The notes: generated by a model not told the origin, from the sequence alone. Counted from the stretch's first letter, positions 1-9,396 are shown. The stretch: 64,000 nucleotides of DNA from Planctomycetaceae bacterium (GCA_014762625.1 JABURQ010000097.1:56451-120450); one strand, 5' to 3'. A program made the numbers and translations.

Positions 1-188
1 TTTTGCGAACGGACATGTTCCGCAGCCAGATCGGATTTGAAAACGGACAAATCCAGTTCCCGTCACCTTACGTTTATCTGGTGGGAGGCGAACTTCAGGA
101 ATTGTATCGCAAGTGGATCGATCAATTGCTGGCCTCCTACGATGTCAAGTTTCTCCAGGTGCCCGAGGACGAGACCGAAAGTTTTTAG
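1..188 (+). CDS. C-terminal fragment of an unknown protein (5' end outside window)
   Basis: The reading frame is already open at the left edge and stops at 188, leaving about 61 residues. The apparent TTG start at position 3 has no ribosome binding site, so this is read as the 3' end of a longer gene. The visible piece contains hydrophobic and acidic stretches (for example PYVYLVGGELQELYRKWIDQ) and ends in an acidic tail. I do not recognise a family. About 220 bp of non-coding DNA separate it from the ABC gene cluster, so it is probably a separate transcription unit. Confidence 0.5.
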   Translation, partial: LRTDMFRSQIGFENGQIQFPSPYVYLVGGELQELYRKWIDQLLASYDVKFLQVPEDETESF

Positions 189-410
189 AGCCCCGAGCTT
201 TGAGCTTTTGACCTCCTGCGAGCCGGAGGAGTTGTCTGCGTCGGGACTTCGCAGGATCGTCATCAAGGCAACCAATTTCCGCAGACACTGGACAATCTCC
301 AACGTGGTGAGTATTTCTTAACGTACGAAAAGTGTGGCTCCGGATTGCCGGAACCCCCGACTCGTCATAATTGAGATTCCACACCCCTTGAGATAAAGGT
401 CCGACGCGCT

Positions 411-1166
411 ATGTCCGACTCACGGCCAACGCACGACTCCGGTCAAGTCATGATCGAAGCTCAAGATTTGACCAAGCATTACGGTAATTTTGCCGCCGCC
501 GAAAAAGTTTCCTTCCAGATCCCCAAAGGCCAGGTGGCCGGTTTTCTCGGCCCGAACGGAGCCGGTAAGTCAACCACGATGAAAATGCTGACCGGGTATC
601 TCGCCCCGACCGGAGGCTCCGCACGCATCGGAAACCACGATGTGGGGACCGATCGGCTGGAAGCGGCCAAGTTGCTGGGATACCTCCCTGAAAACGGTCC
701 TCTCTACACGGAAATGACCCCCGCTTCGTTTCTGAAAAATCTAGGAGAAGCGCGGGGCATGAAACGCGCACAGATCGAGGGACGTCTGGAATATGTCGCC
801 AACAAATGCGATCTCAAGTCGGTCTGGGGAAAAATGATCGGGAAACTGTCCAAAGGATTTCGTCAACGGGTCGGCATGGCGCAAGCCATTCTGCACGATC
901 CGGAGGTCCTGATCCTGGACGAGCCGACCAGCGGACTCGACCCCAATCAAGTGGTCGGTGTTCGAGAGCTGATTTTGAGCCTGGGCGAAACAAAAACGAT
1001 TTTACTTTCAACTCACATCCTGCAGGAAGTTGCTGCCGTCTGTAGCCGTGTCGTCTTGATCAACAACGGACGCATCGTGTTCGACGGTCCGACTTCTGAA
1101 ATGGGCGAAAACGCCGAATCGATGGAGCATCGGTTCCACGAATTAACCGGCGCTGCGGTCGTCTGA
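411..1166 (+). CDS. ABC transporter ATP-binding protein (GldA-like)
   Basis: This is a cytoplasmic ATPase subunit that would power the membrane protein encoded directly downstream. All ABC nucleotide-binding motifs are present: Walker A GPNGAGKST (about residues 47-55), a signature-type LSKGFRQR (146-153) where LSGGQ is usual, Walker B VLILDEP (about 166-172), and a switch histidine in LSTHILQE. At 251 residues it has the normal length of a single ABC domain. The ATPase, the ABC-2/GldG-like fusion and the DUF4340 gene lie on one strand with short gaps and form a probable operon of the type seen in many planctomycetes. The LSKG variant is common in the gliding-type GldA family. The transported substrate cannot be told from sequence. 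An in-frame ATG at 450 is an alternative start. Confidence 0.9.
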   Translation: MSDSRPTHDSGQVMIEAQDLTKHYGNFAAAEKVSFQIPKGQVAGFLGPNGAGKSTTMKMLTGYLAPTGGSARIGNHDVGTDRLEAAKLLGYLPENGPLYTEMTPASFLKNLGEARGMKRAQIEGRLEYVANKCDLKSVWGKMIGKLSKGFRQRVGMAQAILHDPEVLILDEPTSGLDPNQVVGVRELILSLGETKTILLSTHILQEVAAVCSRVVLINNGRIVFDGPTSEMGENAESMEHRFHELTGAAVV

Positions 1167-1271
1167 CGTCGATTGCCCATTGCTGCAGACCCTCACGGCA
1201 GGTCTCGCGTCCTTTACGTTAAGCCAAGTGATCCACCACATCATTCATTTTCATCAGGAGAGCTGCAAACC

Positions 1272-3935
1272 ATGATTCGCTGGCACGTCATTTCGGCGGT
1301 TTTCAAGCGCAACGTGATGAGCTATTTCTCCGGCCTGTTGGGCTACCTGTTCATCATTGTGTTTGTTGTCGCGTCAACATACTTCACATTTCAGCCCGAG
1401 TTCTTCACGGACAACATGCCGACCCTCGATCACCTCACCGCGGTCTTCCCGTGGTTGCTGTTGTTCATCGTTCCGGCGATTACGATGTCTGTCTGGGCGG
1501 AAGAACGACGCTCGGGCACGGACGAATTATTGTTCACACTTCCCGGAACGGACACGGAAATCGTGCTGGGGAAATATTTCTCCGTGCTCGCGATCTATAC
1601 CGTCGCGTTGTTCTTCTCGACGACTCAGCTCATCGTTCTCGCATCACTCAGTTCGAATGTCGATTGGGGGATCATTACCGCCACTTACTTCGGTTACTGG
1701 CTCTCGGGAGCGGCCTTGTTAACCGCCGGTATGTTGGCGTCCGCGCTGACGAAGAGTACTCCCGTCGCGTTTGTACTGGGAGCGGTCTTTTGCGTCATTC
1801 CGGTCGGTCTGGGATCACTCGACACAACTTCGGAACTCCTGAGGTCGTTGACGATCGCAGAGAACTTACGCGACTTCACCGTGGGACTGGTTTCCCTCTC
1901 CAGCGTGCTTTATTTCGTTTCTCTCATCAGTTCCCTGCTCTATTTGAACTTCATTGTCATCAGCTACCGACATTGGAGTTCGTCCGCCCAATCGGGAGCC
2001 GCCGCCAATTATTTCACCCGAGCCGTCTGTCTACTGGTGAGTTTTGTCAGTCTGACTTACACCGCGTCTTACGCCATTCAACCCGCCGATCTCTCTGAAG
2101 AGGGGCTCTACACACTCTCCGACACCACGCGGGAACTCGTGGCAAGTATTGATGAATCCCGGCCCGTGGAAATCCAGGCGTTTATCAGCCCGGAAGTTCC
2201 CCGACAGTACATCGATACGCGTAAAACTCTGATCAGCCTTCTGGATCGACTCGACAGCCTCGGTGGAGACAAAATTACCGTTCGCAGAGTCGCCGTCACG
2301 CCGTTCGACGAAAATTCCGATCAAGCCGAAACACTCGGCATTCGCCCGGTGAGCCTGCAGCGGGAAATTGACGGTCGCATCAAATCGATTGACGTCTTTC
2401 TCGGAGCATTAGTTCGAAGTTCTTACGACGAGGTCGTTATCCCGTTCTTCGGGAAAGGACTTCCGCTGGAATATGAACTGACGCGTGCCATTGGAACTGT
2501 CAGTAAGGAAGAGCGTTTGAAAATCGGCATTCTGGCGACCGACGCTCAAATCGTGCAGAACAATCCGGAAGGTCGGAATCGCGAATGGCAATTAACTCGG
2601 ACTCTGCGCATGCATTACGACGTGATTTACGTCGATCCTGCGAACCCGATCCCCAAAGATGAATTCGATGTTCTGCTAGCAGTCATGCCCTCATCGATGG
2701 TTCAGGAGGAAATGACAAACTTTGTCGAATACGTTCGTGCGGGACGACCCGTACTCATCTTTGACGATCCAGTCCCGTTGTTTATGAGCCGCATGGAAGG
2801 CGGAGGTCGGATCCTGACCGGAGCGCCGCGACTTCCCAAGCCGACGCCCGGCGGCATGATGGCCATGATGGGAGGCGGACGACAACAAGCCCCGCCTAAG
2901 GCCGACAACGGAAAGGCTTCCGCGTTATTGGATATCCTGCAGATTGCCTGGGAGTATGACGAAATCGTCTGGGACCAGTTCAATCCACATCTGGAAATTG
3001 ATATCGGCGGAGAATTCATCTTCGTCACCAATGAAAGCAGCGGCTACAACACCATCAGCGACAAGTCCCCTATCACTTCCGGCATGCAGGAACTCCTGCT
3101 GGCGTATTCGGGAGAAGTTCAGAAGCGGGAGGATATGTCGGAAAAACGAACCTTCACACCACTGCTCACAAGCAGTCTGAAATCAGCCACGCTGAAATGG
3201 GATCAGTTCGCGAGCCAGTCTTTCGACCGGATGACTTTCTCTCCGGCAGCGATGATTCGTCCGGTCTCCAATCCGGAACTCGATAAGTACGCCCATGTGC
3301 TGGCCGCAAAAATCGAAGAAGACGGCATGGTGGACGCGATTTTCGTCGCCGACATCGACATGATTTCCGACTGGTTTTTCCTCGAACGCGAAACTGGTGG
3401 CTTACCGTTTCAGTTCGACAACGTCAGCTTCCTGATGAATTGCATTGACGAACTGGCGGATGACGAGACTTATCTCGAACTGCGAAAACGTCGTCCCGCG
3501 ATGCGGATGCTGACCAAGCTGCAGGAACAGCGCGATCAATTCATCCGCGAAAAAAATGAAGAGGAACGCGAAGCGGAAGAAGAAGCCGAAGATCTGATCG
3601 ATCTCGCCCAAAAGCGTTTTGACGAAGAACGCAAGCGGATCGAAGCCGACCCGACACTCAGCGCGAGAGCCAAAGAAGCCCAACTCGAAAACGTCGCTCG
3701 CGCCGAAGAACGACGCGTCAGTGTCGCTCGGGAAAACATCAATCGGGAGAAAAACGATAAAGTCAAAGCGATCACGCGCAGTATGGACCGCCAGATTCAC
3801 GCCATCGAGGAACAGGCCCGGTATCAGGCGTTAATTCTTTCCCCGCTTCCGGCAGTCGTGCTGGGGCTTGTGATGATGGTGACCATTCTGCTGTCAGAGA
3901 AAAAGAACGTCACTCCGGAACGTGCCGTTCGCTGA
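1272..3935 (+). CDS. Fused ABC-2 permease and GldG-like extracytoplasmic protein
   Basis: This membrane component combines a GldF-type ABC-2 permease (about the first 270 residues, six or so hydrophobic segments starting MSYFSGLLGYLFIIVFVVAS) with a GldG-like soluble domain (about 290-740). A charged coiled-coil follows (about 750-835, rich in EEREAEEEAEDL-type repeats) and a last membrane helix near the C-terminus (SPLPAVVLGLVMMVTILLSE). The ATG at 1272 is preferred over the track's TTG at 1173 because AGGAG lies about 10 bp upstream and the protein then begins directly before the first helix, giving 887 residues. In Bacteroidetes gldF and gldG are separate genes, so this is a fusion. A glycine/methionine-rich loop (PGGMMAMMGGG) interrupts the GldG-like part. 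It probably works with the upstream ATPase and the downstream DUF4340 protein; its substrate is unknown. Confidence 0.85.
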   Translation: MIRWHVISAVFKRNVMSYFSGLLGYLFIIVFVVASTYFTFQPEFFTDNMPTLDHLTAVFPWLLLFIVPAITMSVWAEERRSGTDELLFTLPGTDTEIVLGKYFSVLAIYTVALFFSTTQLIVLASLSSNVDWGIITATYFGYWLSGAALLTAGMLASALTKSTPVAFVLGAVFCVIPVGLGSLDTTSELLRSLTIAENLRDFTVGLVSLSSVLYFVSLISSLLYLNFIVISYRHWSSSAQSGAAANYFTRAVCLLVSFVSLTYTASYAIQPADLSEEGLYTLSDTTRELVASIDESRPVEIQAFISPEVPRQYIDTRKTLISLLDRLDSLGGDKITVRRVAVTPFDENSDQAETLGIRPVSLQREIDGRIKSIDVFLGALVRSSYDEVVIPFFGKGLPLEYELTRAIGTVSKEERLKIGILATDAQIVQNNPEGRNREWQLTRTLRMHYDVIYVDPANPIPKDEFDVLLAVMPSSMVQEEMTNFVEYVRAGRPVLIFDDPVPLFMSRMEGGGRILTGAPRLPKPTPGGMMAMMGGGRQQAPPKADNGKASALLDILQIAWEYDEIVWDQFNPHLEIDIGGEFIFVTNESSGYNTISDKSPITSGMQELLLAYSGEVQKREDMSEKRTFTPLLTSSLKSATLKWDQFASQSFDRMTFSPAAMIRPVSNPELDKYAHVLAAKIEEDGMVDAIFVADIDMISDWFFLERETGGLPFQFDNVSFLMNCIDELADDETYLELRKRRPAMRMLTKLQEQRDQFIREKNEEEREAEEEAEDLIDLAQKRFDEERKRIEADPTLSARAKEAQLENVARAEERRVSVARENINREKNDKVKAITRSMDRQIHAIEEQARYQALILSPLPAVVLGLVMMVTILLSEKKNVTPERAVR

Positions 3936-3990
3936 CTGGAAACCTTAAACCCACACCCTCAACCCGTCATTTAATACGAAATCCACTGTC

Positions 3991-5688
3991 ATGACTGATC
4001 ACAAATCAACGGAATCCAAAGCCCAATCCGTTCGCACGGTCATTTATGCAATCGTTACGATGCTGTGCGTCGGACTCGGCGTCAGCACGTACTATCGAAA
4101 CCAGCCCGTGGAGATGGCCGAATTCGAGAAGGTGGGAGAAGAATTCTATCCCGACTTCAACAATCCCAACGAAGCGACCAGCCTCAAGGTGACGGTGTTC
4201 GATGAGGAACAGGCCACCATCCAATCTTTTGAAGTCGAACAGGTGGACGGACTCTGGCGAATTCCCACACATTATAACTATCCCGCAGATGCCACCGAAC
4301 AACTGGCCAAAACCGCCTCCTCGATTATCGGCATCAAGCGAGAAGCGCTGATCAGTCGTCGAGAATCAGATCACCCGGAATACGGCGTCGCCGACCCCAC
4401 GTCGCGCGACGAAAAAATCCTCAAAGGACGCGGCGATCGCATTACGCTCAAGAAAGGGGACGAGGTTCTGGCCGATTATATCGTCGGGAAAGCCTACCCA
4501 GAAAAGCAGGGCGCCTTCTTCGTACGTGCCCCCGGCGAAAAAGAGACCTATGTCGCGGAGTTTGACGTCGAACTCTCTACCAAGTTTCAGGACTGGATCG
4601 ACGTCGATCTGCTCAAGATCGAACGCGACACCGTCACCGACATTATTGTCAACAAATACACGCTGGCTGAGAAAACCGATCCCGACGGCCGCACATATAT
4701 GGGCACATCCGATGTGGAAGAAATTGACATCACGCGGGAGAAGTTCGGAACCCCCTGGGAAATCAAACAGCTTGAAGCAGATGAAGAGGTCAACAGCGAT
4801 GCCGTTAAAGCGCTTGTCTCCACGCTCGTCGATACCAAAATCATCGGAGTTCGTCCTAAACCGGACGGACTGACGCCGGCACTCGGAGTCACTCCCGAAG
4901 CCGCCCGAAATCCGCTCATGATCGCCAACATTCGAAGCGATCTGGCCACCAAAGGATATTTTCTGGTCCCACAAGGGGAAAACCAACTCGGTATCATCGC
5001 CCAGGAAGGAAGCTTCTACGCCGCCACCAACGAAGGACTGGTCTACGAACTGCACTTTGGAAATGTCTTCACCGGCGATCTGAGAGAAATCGAACTCGGT
5101 CAGGACTCTGAAGCCGACGAGGAAGAAACCACCAACGAAGCGGGCAGTGAACCAGGCAACTCCAAGGCAGAGAACTCTGAAGGAGACAAGGGCGAGTCTG
5201 GGGCGGAACAACAACAGTCCCGTTACCTGTTTGTGAAAGTGAATTTTGAACCGGCTTATCTCGGAGAAGAGCCGACGAAACCGGAACCTCCTCAAGAACC
5301 GCAACCAGAAGCCCCCAATGCTCCGCTCCGGGCGTTAAAACCGGGCGAACAGGAAATCGATCCGCAAACGAACTACGAGATCGCCATGCAGGCCTATGAG
5401 GAAGAGTTGGCGGAGTACGAGAAAGCTTCTGAGGAATACAACCAAAAGCTGGAAGCGGGGACGGAAAAAGCAGATGAACTCAACGAACGGCTCGGAGCCT
5501 GGTACTACGTTGTTCCTGCGGACAACGTCGATGCCCTGCGAGTCACACGTGCATCGCTCGTACAGCCGAAAGGGACCGACGAAGCAGAACAGGGAAATCA
5601 GCCCGGCATTCCGGGATCGGGTGGCTTGCCCGGAATTCCCGGACTCCCACAAACACCTCCCGGTTTGAAACTGCCTCAAGGCAATTGA
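3991..5688 (+). CDS. DUF4340 domain-containing membrane-anchored protein
   Basis: A 565-residue protein with one N-terminal membrane helix (about residues 15-33, VIYAIVTMLCVGLGVSTYY) and a large extracytoplasmic part. The region up to about residue 370 has the look of DUF4340, a family usually encoded beside GldF/GldG-type ABC genes. The C-terminal third is low-complexity: acidic Glu/Asp/Ser/Gly (about 370-410), a Pro/Glu-rich stretch, a short charged coiled-coil, and a PGIPGSGGLPGIPGLPQ-like tail. It is the third gene of the ABC cluster, 55 bp after the permease. It presumably sits on the outer face of the same complex; no enzymatic motif is visible. Confidence 0.8.
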   Translation: MTDHKSTESKAQSVRTVIYAIVTMLCVGLGVSTYYRNQPVEMAEFEKVGEEFYPDFNNPNEATSLKVTVFDEEQATIQSFEVEQVDGLWRIPTHYNYPADATEQLAKTASSIIGIKREALISRRESDHPEYGVADPTSRDEKILKGRGDRITLKKGDEVLADYIVGKAYPEKQGAFFVRAPGEKETYVAEFDVELSTKFQDWIDVDLLKIERDTVTDIIVNKYTLAEKTDPDGRTYMGTSDVEEIDITREKFGTPWEIKQLEADEEVNSDAVKALVSTLVDTKIIGVRPKPDGLTPALGVTPEAARNPLMIANIRSDLATKGYFLVPQGENQLGIIAQEGSFYAATNEGLVYELHFGNVFTGDLREIELGQDSEADEEETTNEAGSEPGNSKAENSEGDKGESGAEQQQSRYLFVKVNFEPAYLGEEPTKPEPPQEPQPEAPNAPLRALKPGEQEIDPQTNYEIAMQAYEEELAEYEKASEEYNQKLEAGTEKADELNERLGAWYYVVPADNVDALRVTRASLVQPKGTDEAEQGNQPGIPGSGGLPGIPGLPQTPPGLKLPQGN

Positions 5689-5769
5689 GGGAAATTCCAC
5701 ATCGCCTGGCGGCCGCAAAATCCCGAAGCAGGCAGCATTCACGTAAAGCACTGCTATGTCTTGAGTTAA

Positions 5770-5824
5770 TCACACTTTCCTGCGATTCATGACGCACCTA
5801 AGTGATTTTCTGAGGAAAGTGTGA
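5770..5824. repeat. 12-bp perfect inverted repeat, 31-nt spacer
   Basis: TCACACTTTCCT at 5770-5781 is exactly complementary to AGGAAAGTGTGA at 5813-5824. It lies between the DUF4340 gene and the thioredoxin-like gene. No T-tract follows, so it is not a typical intrinsic terminator; it may be a regulator-binding site or an RNA structure. Confidence 0.5.
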
Positions 5825-5938
5825 GCAATTCCACACATCTGATCTCGTCGAGAGTCCGATAAATCGAGTATTGAGGATGAGTTCTGCGGTCTCGCGGCTC
5901 ACCTCATCGATTCACGGACTCGAATTGAGGTATCACAG

Positions 5939-6394
5939 ATGTATTCCCGAATTGCCTGTTTGACACTCTTGTTTTCATTTTTGACAAGCCTGGCTTGGGC
6001 GACGCCGCCCGAGAATGGAATCGAGTGGGAGACCGATTTGCTGAAGGCCCGGACGAAAGCCCTCAAAGTCGACAAACCGATTCTGATCGTGTTTGGGGCG
6101 GAATGGTGTACGTTCTGCAAGAAGATGGAACAAACCACGTTGGCTGAAAAAGAGATGGTCAAAGCGATCAATGAGCGTTTTGTGCCGGTTCATCTCGACT
6201 TCGACAAATCCAAAGCGATTGCCAAGGCCCTGGAGGTCAAAGGAATTCCCAGCTCGATCGTGATCTCAACGGATGCGGATGTCCTGGCCCGTAAAGACGG
6301 CTTCGCCAAAAGCGAGGAATACCTCAAAATTCTCGCGAAAGGACTCTATAACCACCAGATTCGCACGGCGTCCGGAACTCGGGAAGTCGAGTAA
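5939..6394 (+). CDS. Secreted thioredoxin-like protein
   Basis: A 151-residue protein with an N-terminal signal peptide (MYSRIACLTLLFSFLTSLAWA) and a thioredoxin fold. The redox motif AEWCTFCKKM places Cys57 and Cys60 in a CxxC, and the cis-proline loop is KGIPSSIV. This resembles the thioredoxin_7/DUF255-like group that acts on disulfides or as a periplasmic reductase. It stands alone between an inverted repeat upstream and a bidirectional terminator downstream. The natural partner is unknown. Assignment to the thioredoxin superfamily is firm; its physiological role is inferred only. Confidence 0.88.
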   Translation: MYSRIACLTLLFSFLTSLAWATPPENGIEWETDLLKARTKALKVDKPILIVFGAEWCTFCKKMEQTTLAEKEMVKAINERFVPVHLDFDKSKAIAKALEVKGIPSSIVISTDADVLARKDGFAKSEEYLKILAKGLYNHQIRTASGTREVE

Positions 6395-6423
6395 TTTGCT
6401 GTCACAAAGCGGACAAAAAAAAA

Positions 6424-6452
6424 CGCGGAGAGTTCTAAAGAACCTCTCCGCG
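6424..6452. terminator. Bidirectional intrinsic terminator
   Basis: The sequence CGCGGAGAG(..)TTC TAAA GAACCTCTCCGCG forms a GC-rich stem with one bulge and a 4-nt loop. It is preceded by a run of nine A's, which reads as a U-tract on the minus strand. It lies between the convergent thioredoxin-like and DUF1559 genes. Confidence 0.75.
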
Positions 6453-6482
6453 TACTTGGATTTTATGTACTGAGGACAAGAC

Positions 6483-7604
6483 TCAGAATTGTCCACCGCG
6501 GCCTCCGCCTCCGCCCCCTTGTGGACCACTGCCGGAGATCTGCTCCCCTTTCTTGCTACCGGCCCAAGTGAGCGAGCGTGCATACACAAAGGCATCGATG
6601 TTCTCTGCGACGAAGGAGACACGACCATCGCACCACAGCATGTGGACGCCTCCCGTATGGTGAGAATTTGGCGCTGAGATAAAACCTTCACTCCCCCCCG
6701 CAGGATGAGTCACGGCTTTGTTAATTCCATGGTGTTCAAGATTGGTCGCAATTATTCTGAGTGAAGTAGGGATCGCCTGATCATTTCCTGGTGATGTTTC
6801 TCCTTCCAGTTGAATGCCATCATCACCAATTCCAAATGCGACATCCCCGGCCGAGGGGTCACATCTGGGATAATAGCCACTCGCAGGATCATCATAAAGA
6901 ACCTTTGTTCCCCAGTCTCTCGCGTAGATATTTTCTGAAGCAGCAACCGTGTTGGAAGTTCCATCATTAATCGTAATTGCCGAGAGTTTGACATCTTTAT
7001 CAGGCCAGAAGACTCCGGACTCGTATCCACCATCAGCTTTTTTTGTGTTGTGGCTACCGGTATAAATAAGAGAGATGCTGTATGGACTCGAATAAGCACC
7101 ACTTTTCCCGAAAAATGAAGGTGGGTAAGGGCCACTTCGCCCCGGATAACCAGTGTTCACAACATAGGAAAGTGGTCGAACGTCATTCCCGGTTGTTACA
7201 TCATCAGGGCAAATATAAGTTTCAACGGCGACTTCTGGTGGTGGATCGGTCGGATTTTGTTCCATCTCGCTATAAATCGCCTCCCCCTCAACATAGGGGA
7301 GAATTATGACGGCCCAGGAATATCGTTCCAACGGATGCCCTTGATGTTGGGGGATCCCGATCCGGGGGAGTTTCTCGTCAAATGCAGACGCATGATTGTG
7401 AAAAGCCAGGCCAAGTTGCTTCAGGTTATTCTTGCAAGTTGTTCGGCGTGCCGCCGCGCGTGCATACTGCACAGCGGGAAGAATGATCGCCACCAATAAA
7501 GAAATGATGGCAATAACGACCAGAAGCTCGATTAACGTGAATCCATTTCTATGTCGGGATGAATTCCGATGACTGCGGTAAGTCTCTGAATAGCGTTTGA
7601 GCAT
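6483..7604 (-). CDS. DUF1559 prepilin-like protein with N-terminal methylation motif
   Basis: A 373-residue protein with a type IV pilin/pseudopilin leader: basic N-terminus, cleavage motif GFTLIELLVVIAI at about residues 21-33, and a hydrophobic helix. The rest is the DUF1559 (SBP_bac_10-like) domain, present in large paralogous numbers in planctomycetes. The C-terminus carries the typical H-X9-DG signature (HTGGVHMLWCDG), followed by a Gly-rich end. It should be processed by a prepilin peptidase and reach the cell surface or periplasm. It is monocistronic, with a terminator directly downstream. The role of the family is largely unknown. Confidence 0.92.
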   Translation of the reverse strand: MLKRYSETYRSHRNSSRHRNGFTLIELLVVIAIISLLVAIILPAVQYARAAARRTTCKNNLKQLGLAFHNHASAFDEKLPRIGIPQHQGHPLERYSWAVIILPYVEGEAIYSEMEQNPTDPPPEVAVETYICPDDVTTGNDVRPLSYVVNTGYPGRSGPYPPSFFGKSGAYSSPYSISLIYTGSHNTKKADGGYESGVFWPDKDVKLSAITINDGTSNTVAASENIYARDWGTKVLYDDPASGYYPRCDPSAGDVAFGIGDDGIQLEGETSPGNDQAIPTSLRIIATNLEHHGINKAVTHPAGGSEGFISAPNSHHTGGVHMLWCDGRVSFVAENIDAFVYARSLTWAGSKKGEQISGSGPQGGGGGGRGGQF

Positions 7605-7783
7605 TGGCCCGCTCCTCTCAATGTGTTTCGTCGATAATGATAATAGGGTCTGTAACGCGAATCAGGCGTTTCCGGTAAGGTAATCGTCGGTGATCGTTCG
7701 ATCAACATAATTTCAGAAGTCTGGTGCATTTTTTTCACCAGTAAGAACCTGACCGCCTTGCTTCTCCTAACTCCATAAATGAT

Positions 7784-8899
7784 TCAATCCAATTCGGTGA
7801 GTCCCCAGGTCAACCACTCAATCATTTTACGGCGGGCTGCGAGAGGAATGGCATGCCCCTGTCGATGGTTGAAAAGCCCCAGAGCCCCGCTTTGACCATA
7901 CAGGGCATAGACCTCCTGAGCCGCAGCGAGGCATGGCCAGGAACGATCCCCGTCGGCGGCCCCCCTGCCCTCTTCCCCCGCTAAGACAAGAAACGGTCGC
8001 GGAGCGCACAATGCCAACAACTGGTGATGGTTGAGGGAAAAGTCGTCCTGGTGAATCCCTTGGCCGAGGTACCAGGGAGCATCCCAATTCGTAGATTCAA
8101 AGGCGATGCCTCCCTCGCTAAAGACCGTCGCTTTCACTCGCTCGTCAAACGCCGTCAGATAGAGCACCTCTTTCGCTCCCAACGAATGACCGAACGTCCC
8201 GATCTTATGTGGATTGACTCCGGGGACGCTCGACAGGATATCGACTGCACGCTGGGCGTCCCAGAGCATTTTACTCATGCCGAGAGATCCGGGATGACGT
8301 TTCTGAAAGTTCTCGACGGCTTGATCATAACTCTCTGCGTTTTGCCACAGGAAATTTTCGGGACACAACACGACAAAACCGGCCTCGGCCAGATGAATCG
8401 CACTCTGCTTCTCTTCGGGGCCCGACAATCCCGCAATTGGTTGGATCGTTTCCGCCGTGGTCGGATGAAGCGCCACAATACCCGGCCGTAATGAATTGGG
8501 CTTCCTTTGTCGAGCAAACAGAAGATACGCCGGAACTCGCAAATCTGGCTCCGAAAGATAGGTAATCTTCTGTCGAATCAAATTGCCCACCACTTCTTCC
8601 GAAACAATTTCGTATTCTTCAGAGGGTCGCTGTGAGCGATCCAACGTTCCTAAATATTTCTGCCATTGAGCCCGGAGGGATTTTGCCTGCGGCCTCCAGT
8701 CGTCGAGGGAGTCGATCGAATTCCCGCTTTCGTCAACTAACAACGGTGCCAATGCGCGTTTCGGCTGGGGAAGATTATGCGGTGGTGTGGAAACATCACG
8801 GCGCCAGGCGGGAGCCTCCAGCGCCCATAAGCTGCCACCGCAAAACGCAGCCGCTGTCAGTTGGAATAAGTTTCTTCGAGTCAGCGGTTCGTGTAACAT
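7784..8899 (-). CDS. Tat-exported alpha/beta hydrolase (dienelactone hydrolase / acetyl-xylan-esterase-like)
   Basis: A predicted periplasmic esterase. The start at 8899 is chosen over the track's 9085 because the protein then opens with a Tat-type signal, LTRRNLFQLTAAAFCGG; this gives about 371 residues. The nucleophile elbow is GTFGHSLGAKE (GxSxG), a conserved acidic region follows PRPFLVLAGEE, and the likely catalytic His is in RQGHAIP near the C-terminus. The overall pattern resembles the abhydrolase/acetyl-xylan esterase proteins planctomycetes use on carbohydrate esters. It is divergent from the rhodanese gene. The substrate is not determined by sequence. Confidence 0.8.
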   Translation of the reverse strand: MLHEPLTRRNLFQLTAAAFCGGSLWALEAPAWRRDVSTPPHNLPQPKRALAPLLVDESGNSIDSLDDWRPQAKSLRAQWQKYLGTLDRSQRPSEEYEIVSEEVVGNLIRQKITYLSEPDLRVPAYLLFARQRKPNSLRPGIVALHPTTAETIQPIAGLSGPEEKQSAIHLAEAGFVVLCPENFLWQNAESYDQAVENFQKRHPGSLGMSKMLWDAQRAVDILSSVPGVNPHKIGTFGHSLGAKEVLYLTAFDERVKATVFSEGGIAFESTNWDAPWYLGQGIHQDDFSLNHHQLLALCAPRPFLVLAGEEGRGAADGDRSWPCLAAAQEVYALYGQSGALGLFNHRQGHAIPLAARRKMIEWLTWGLTELD

Positions 8900-8978
8900 A
8901 GGTCGGGCCTTCTCTGAATTCTGCGTACGCTCATCGAGCTTGCAGCTATTGTGACCGGTTTGCCAGGAAAGAGACAAG

Positions 8979-9308
8979 ATGAACTCACTCGAAATTGATT
9001 GTTCCGGAGTCAAAGCCAAACTGGATTCTGAAGAGGATTTTCTGTTTCTCGACTGTCGCGAGCAAGACGAGTATGACACCGTCAAGATCGAGGGCGCAAC
9101 CCTGGTTCCGATGAGCCAGATCGAAAATCGCGTCGAGGACCTGAAACCTCACGAACAGAAAGAGATCATCGTCCACTGTCACCACGGCGGTCGCAGCTTG
9201 CAGGTGACGATCTGGCTCAAGCAACAGGGTTTCGCCAACGTCAAAAGCATGGCGGGAGGCATCGATGAATGGGCTCAAACGATTGAACCCGGCATGACGA
9301 GATACTAA
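8979..9308 (+). CDS. Rhodanese-like domain protein
   Basis: A small single-domain protein of 109 residues, cytoplasmic because no signal is seen. The rhodanese active-site loop is HCHHGGRS with the catalytic Cys in the first position of the six-residue loop, and the fold-typical CREQDEYD and GGIDEWA motifs are present. It likely transfers sulfane sulfur. This single-domain form resembles GlpE/MoeB-type rhodaneses. The gene is monocistronic and is followed by an intrinsic terminator that it shares with the convergent ferredoxin gene. Confidence 0.9.
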   Translation: MNSLEIDCSGVKAKLDSEEDFLFLDCREQDEYDTVKIEGATLVPMSQIENRVEDLKPHEQKEIIVHCHHGGRSLQVTIWLKQQGFANVKSMAGGIDEWAQTIEPGMTRY

Positions 9309-9367
9309 GGGACGGGGGGTTCTCTTCTCGATGTCGCTGACGATCCGGTTTTGTCAAAGCGCAAAAA

Positions 9368-9396
9368 ACACCCGCTGACTCTCAGTCAACGGGTGT
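9368..9396. terminator. Intrinsic terminator between rhodanese and ferredoxin genes
   Basis: ACACCCGCTGACT CTC AGTCAACGGGTGT forms a 13-bp stem with one G-T wobble and a 3-nt loop. It is preceded by a run of A's (a U-tract on the minus strand), so it fits termination of the minus-strand ferredoxin gene and possibly also of the rhodanese gene. Confidence 0.75.

Noticed and set aside
4366-5304. 312-residue minus-strand ORF opposite the DUF4340 gene
   Set aside because: Phe/Val/Gly-rich composition typical of antisense translation; no domain, and the plus strand holds a better gene with a signal anchor.
8632-8901. 89-residue plus-strand ORF in the hydrolase gene
   Set aside because: Shadow of the minus-strand Tat hydrolase.
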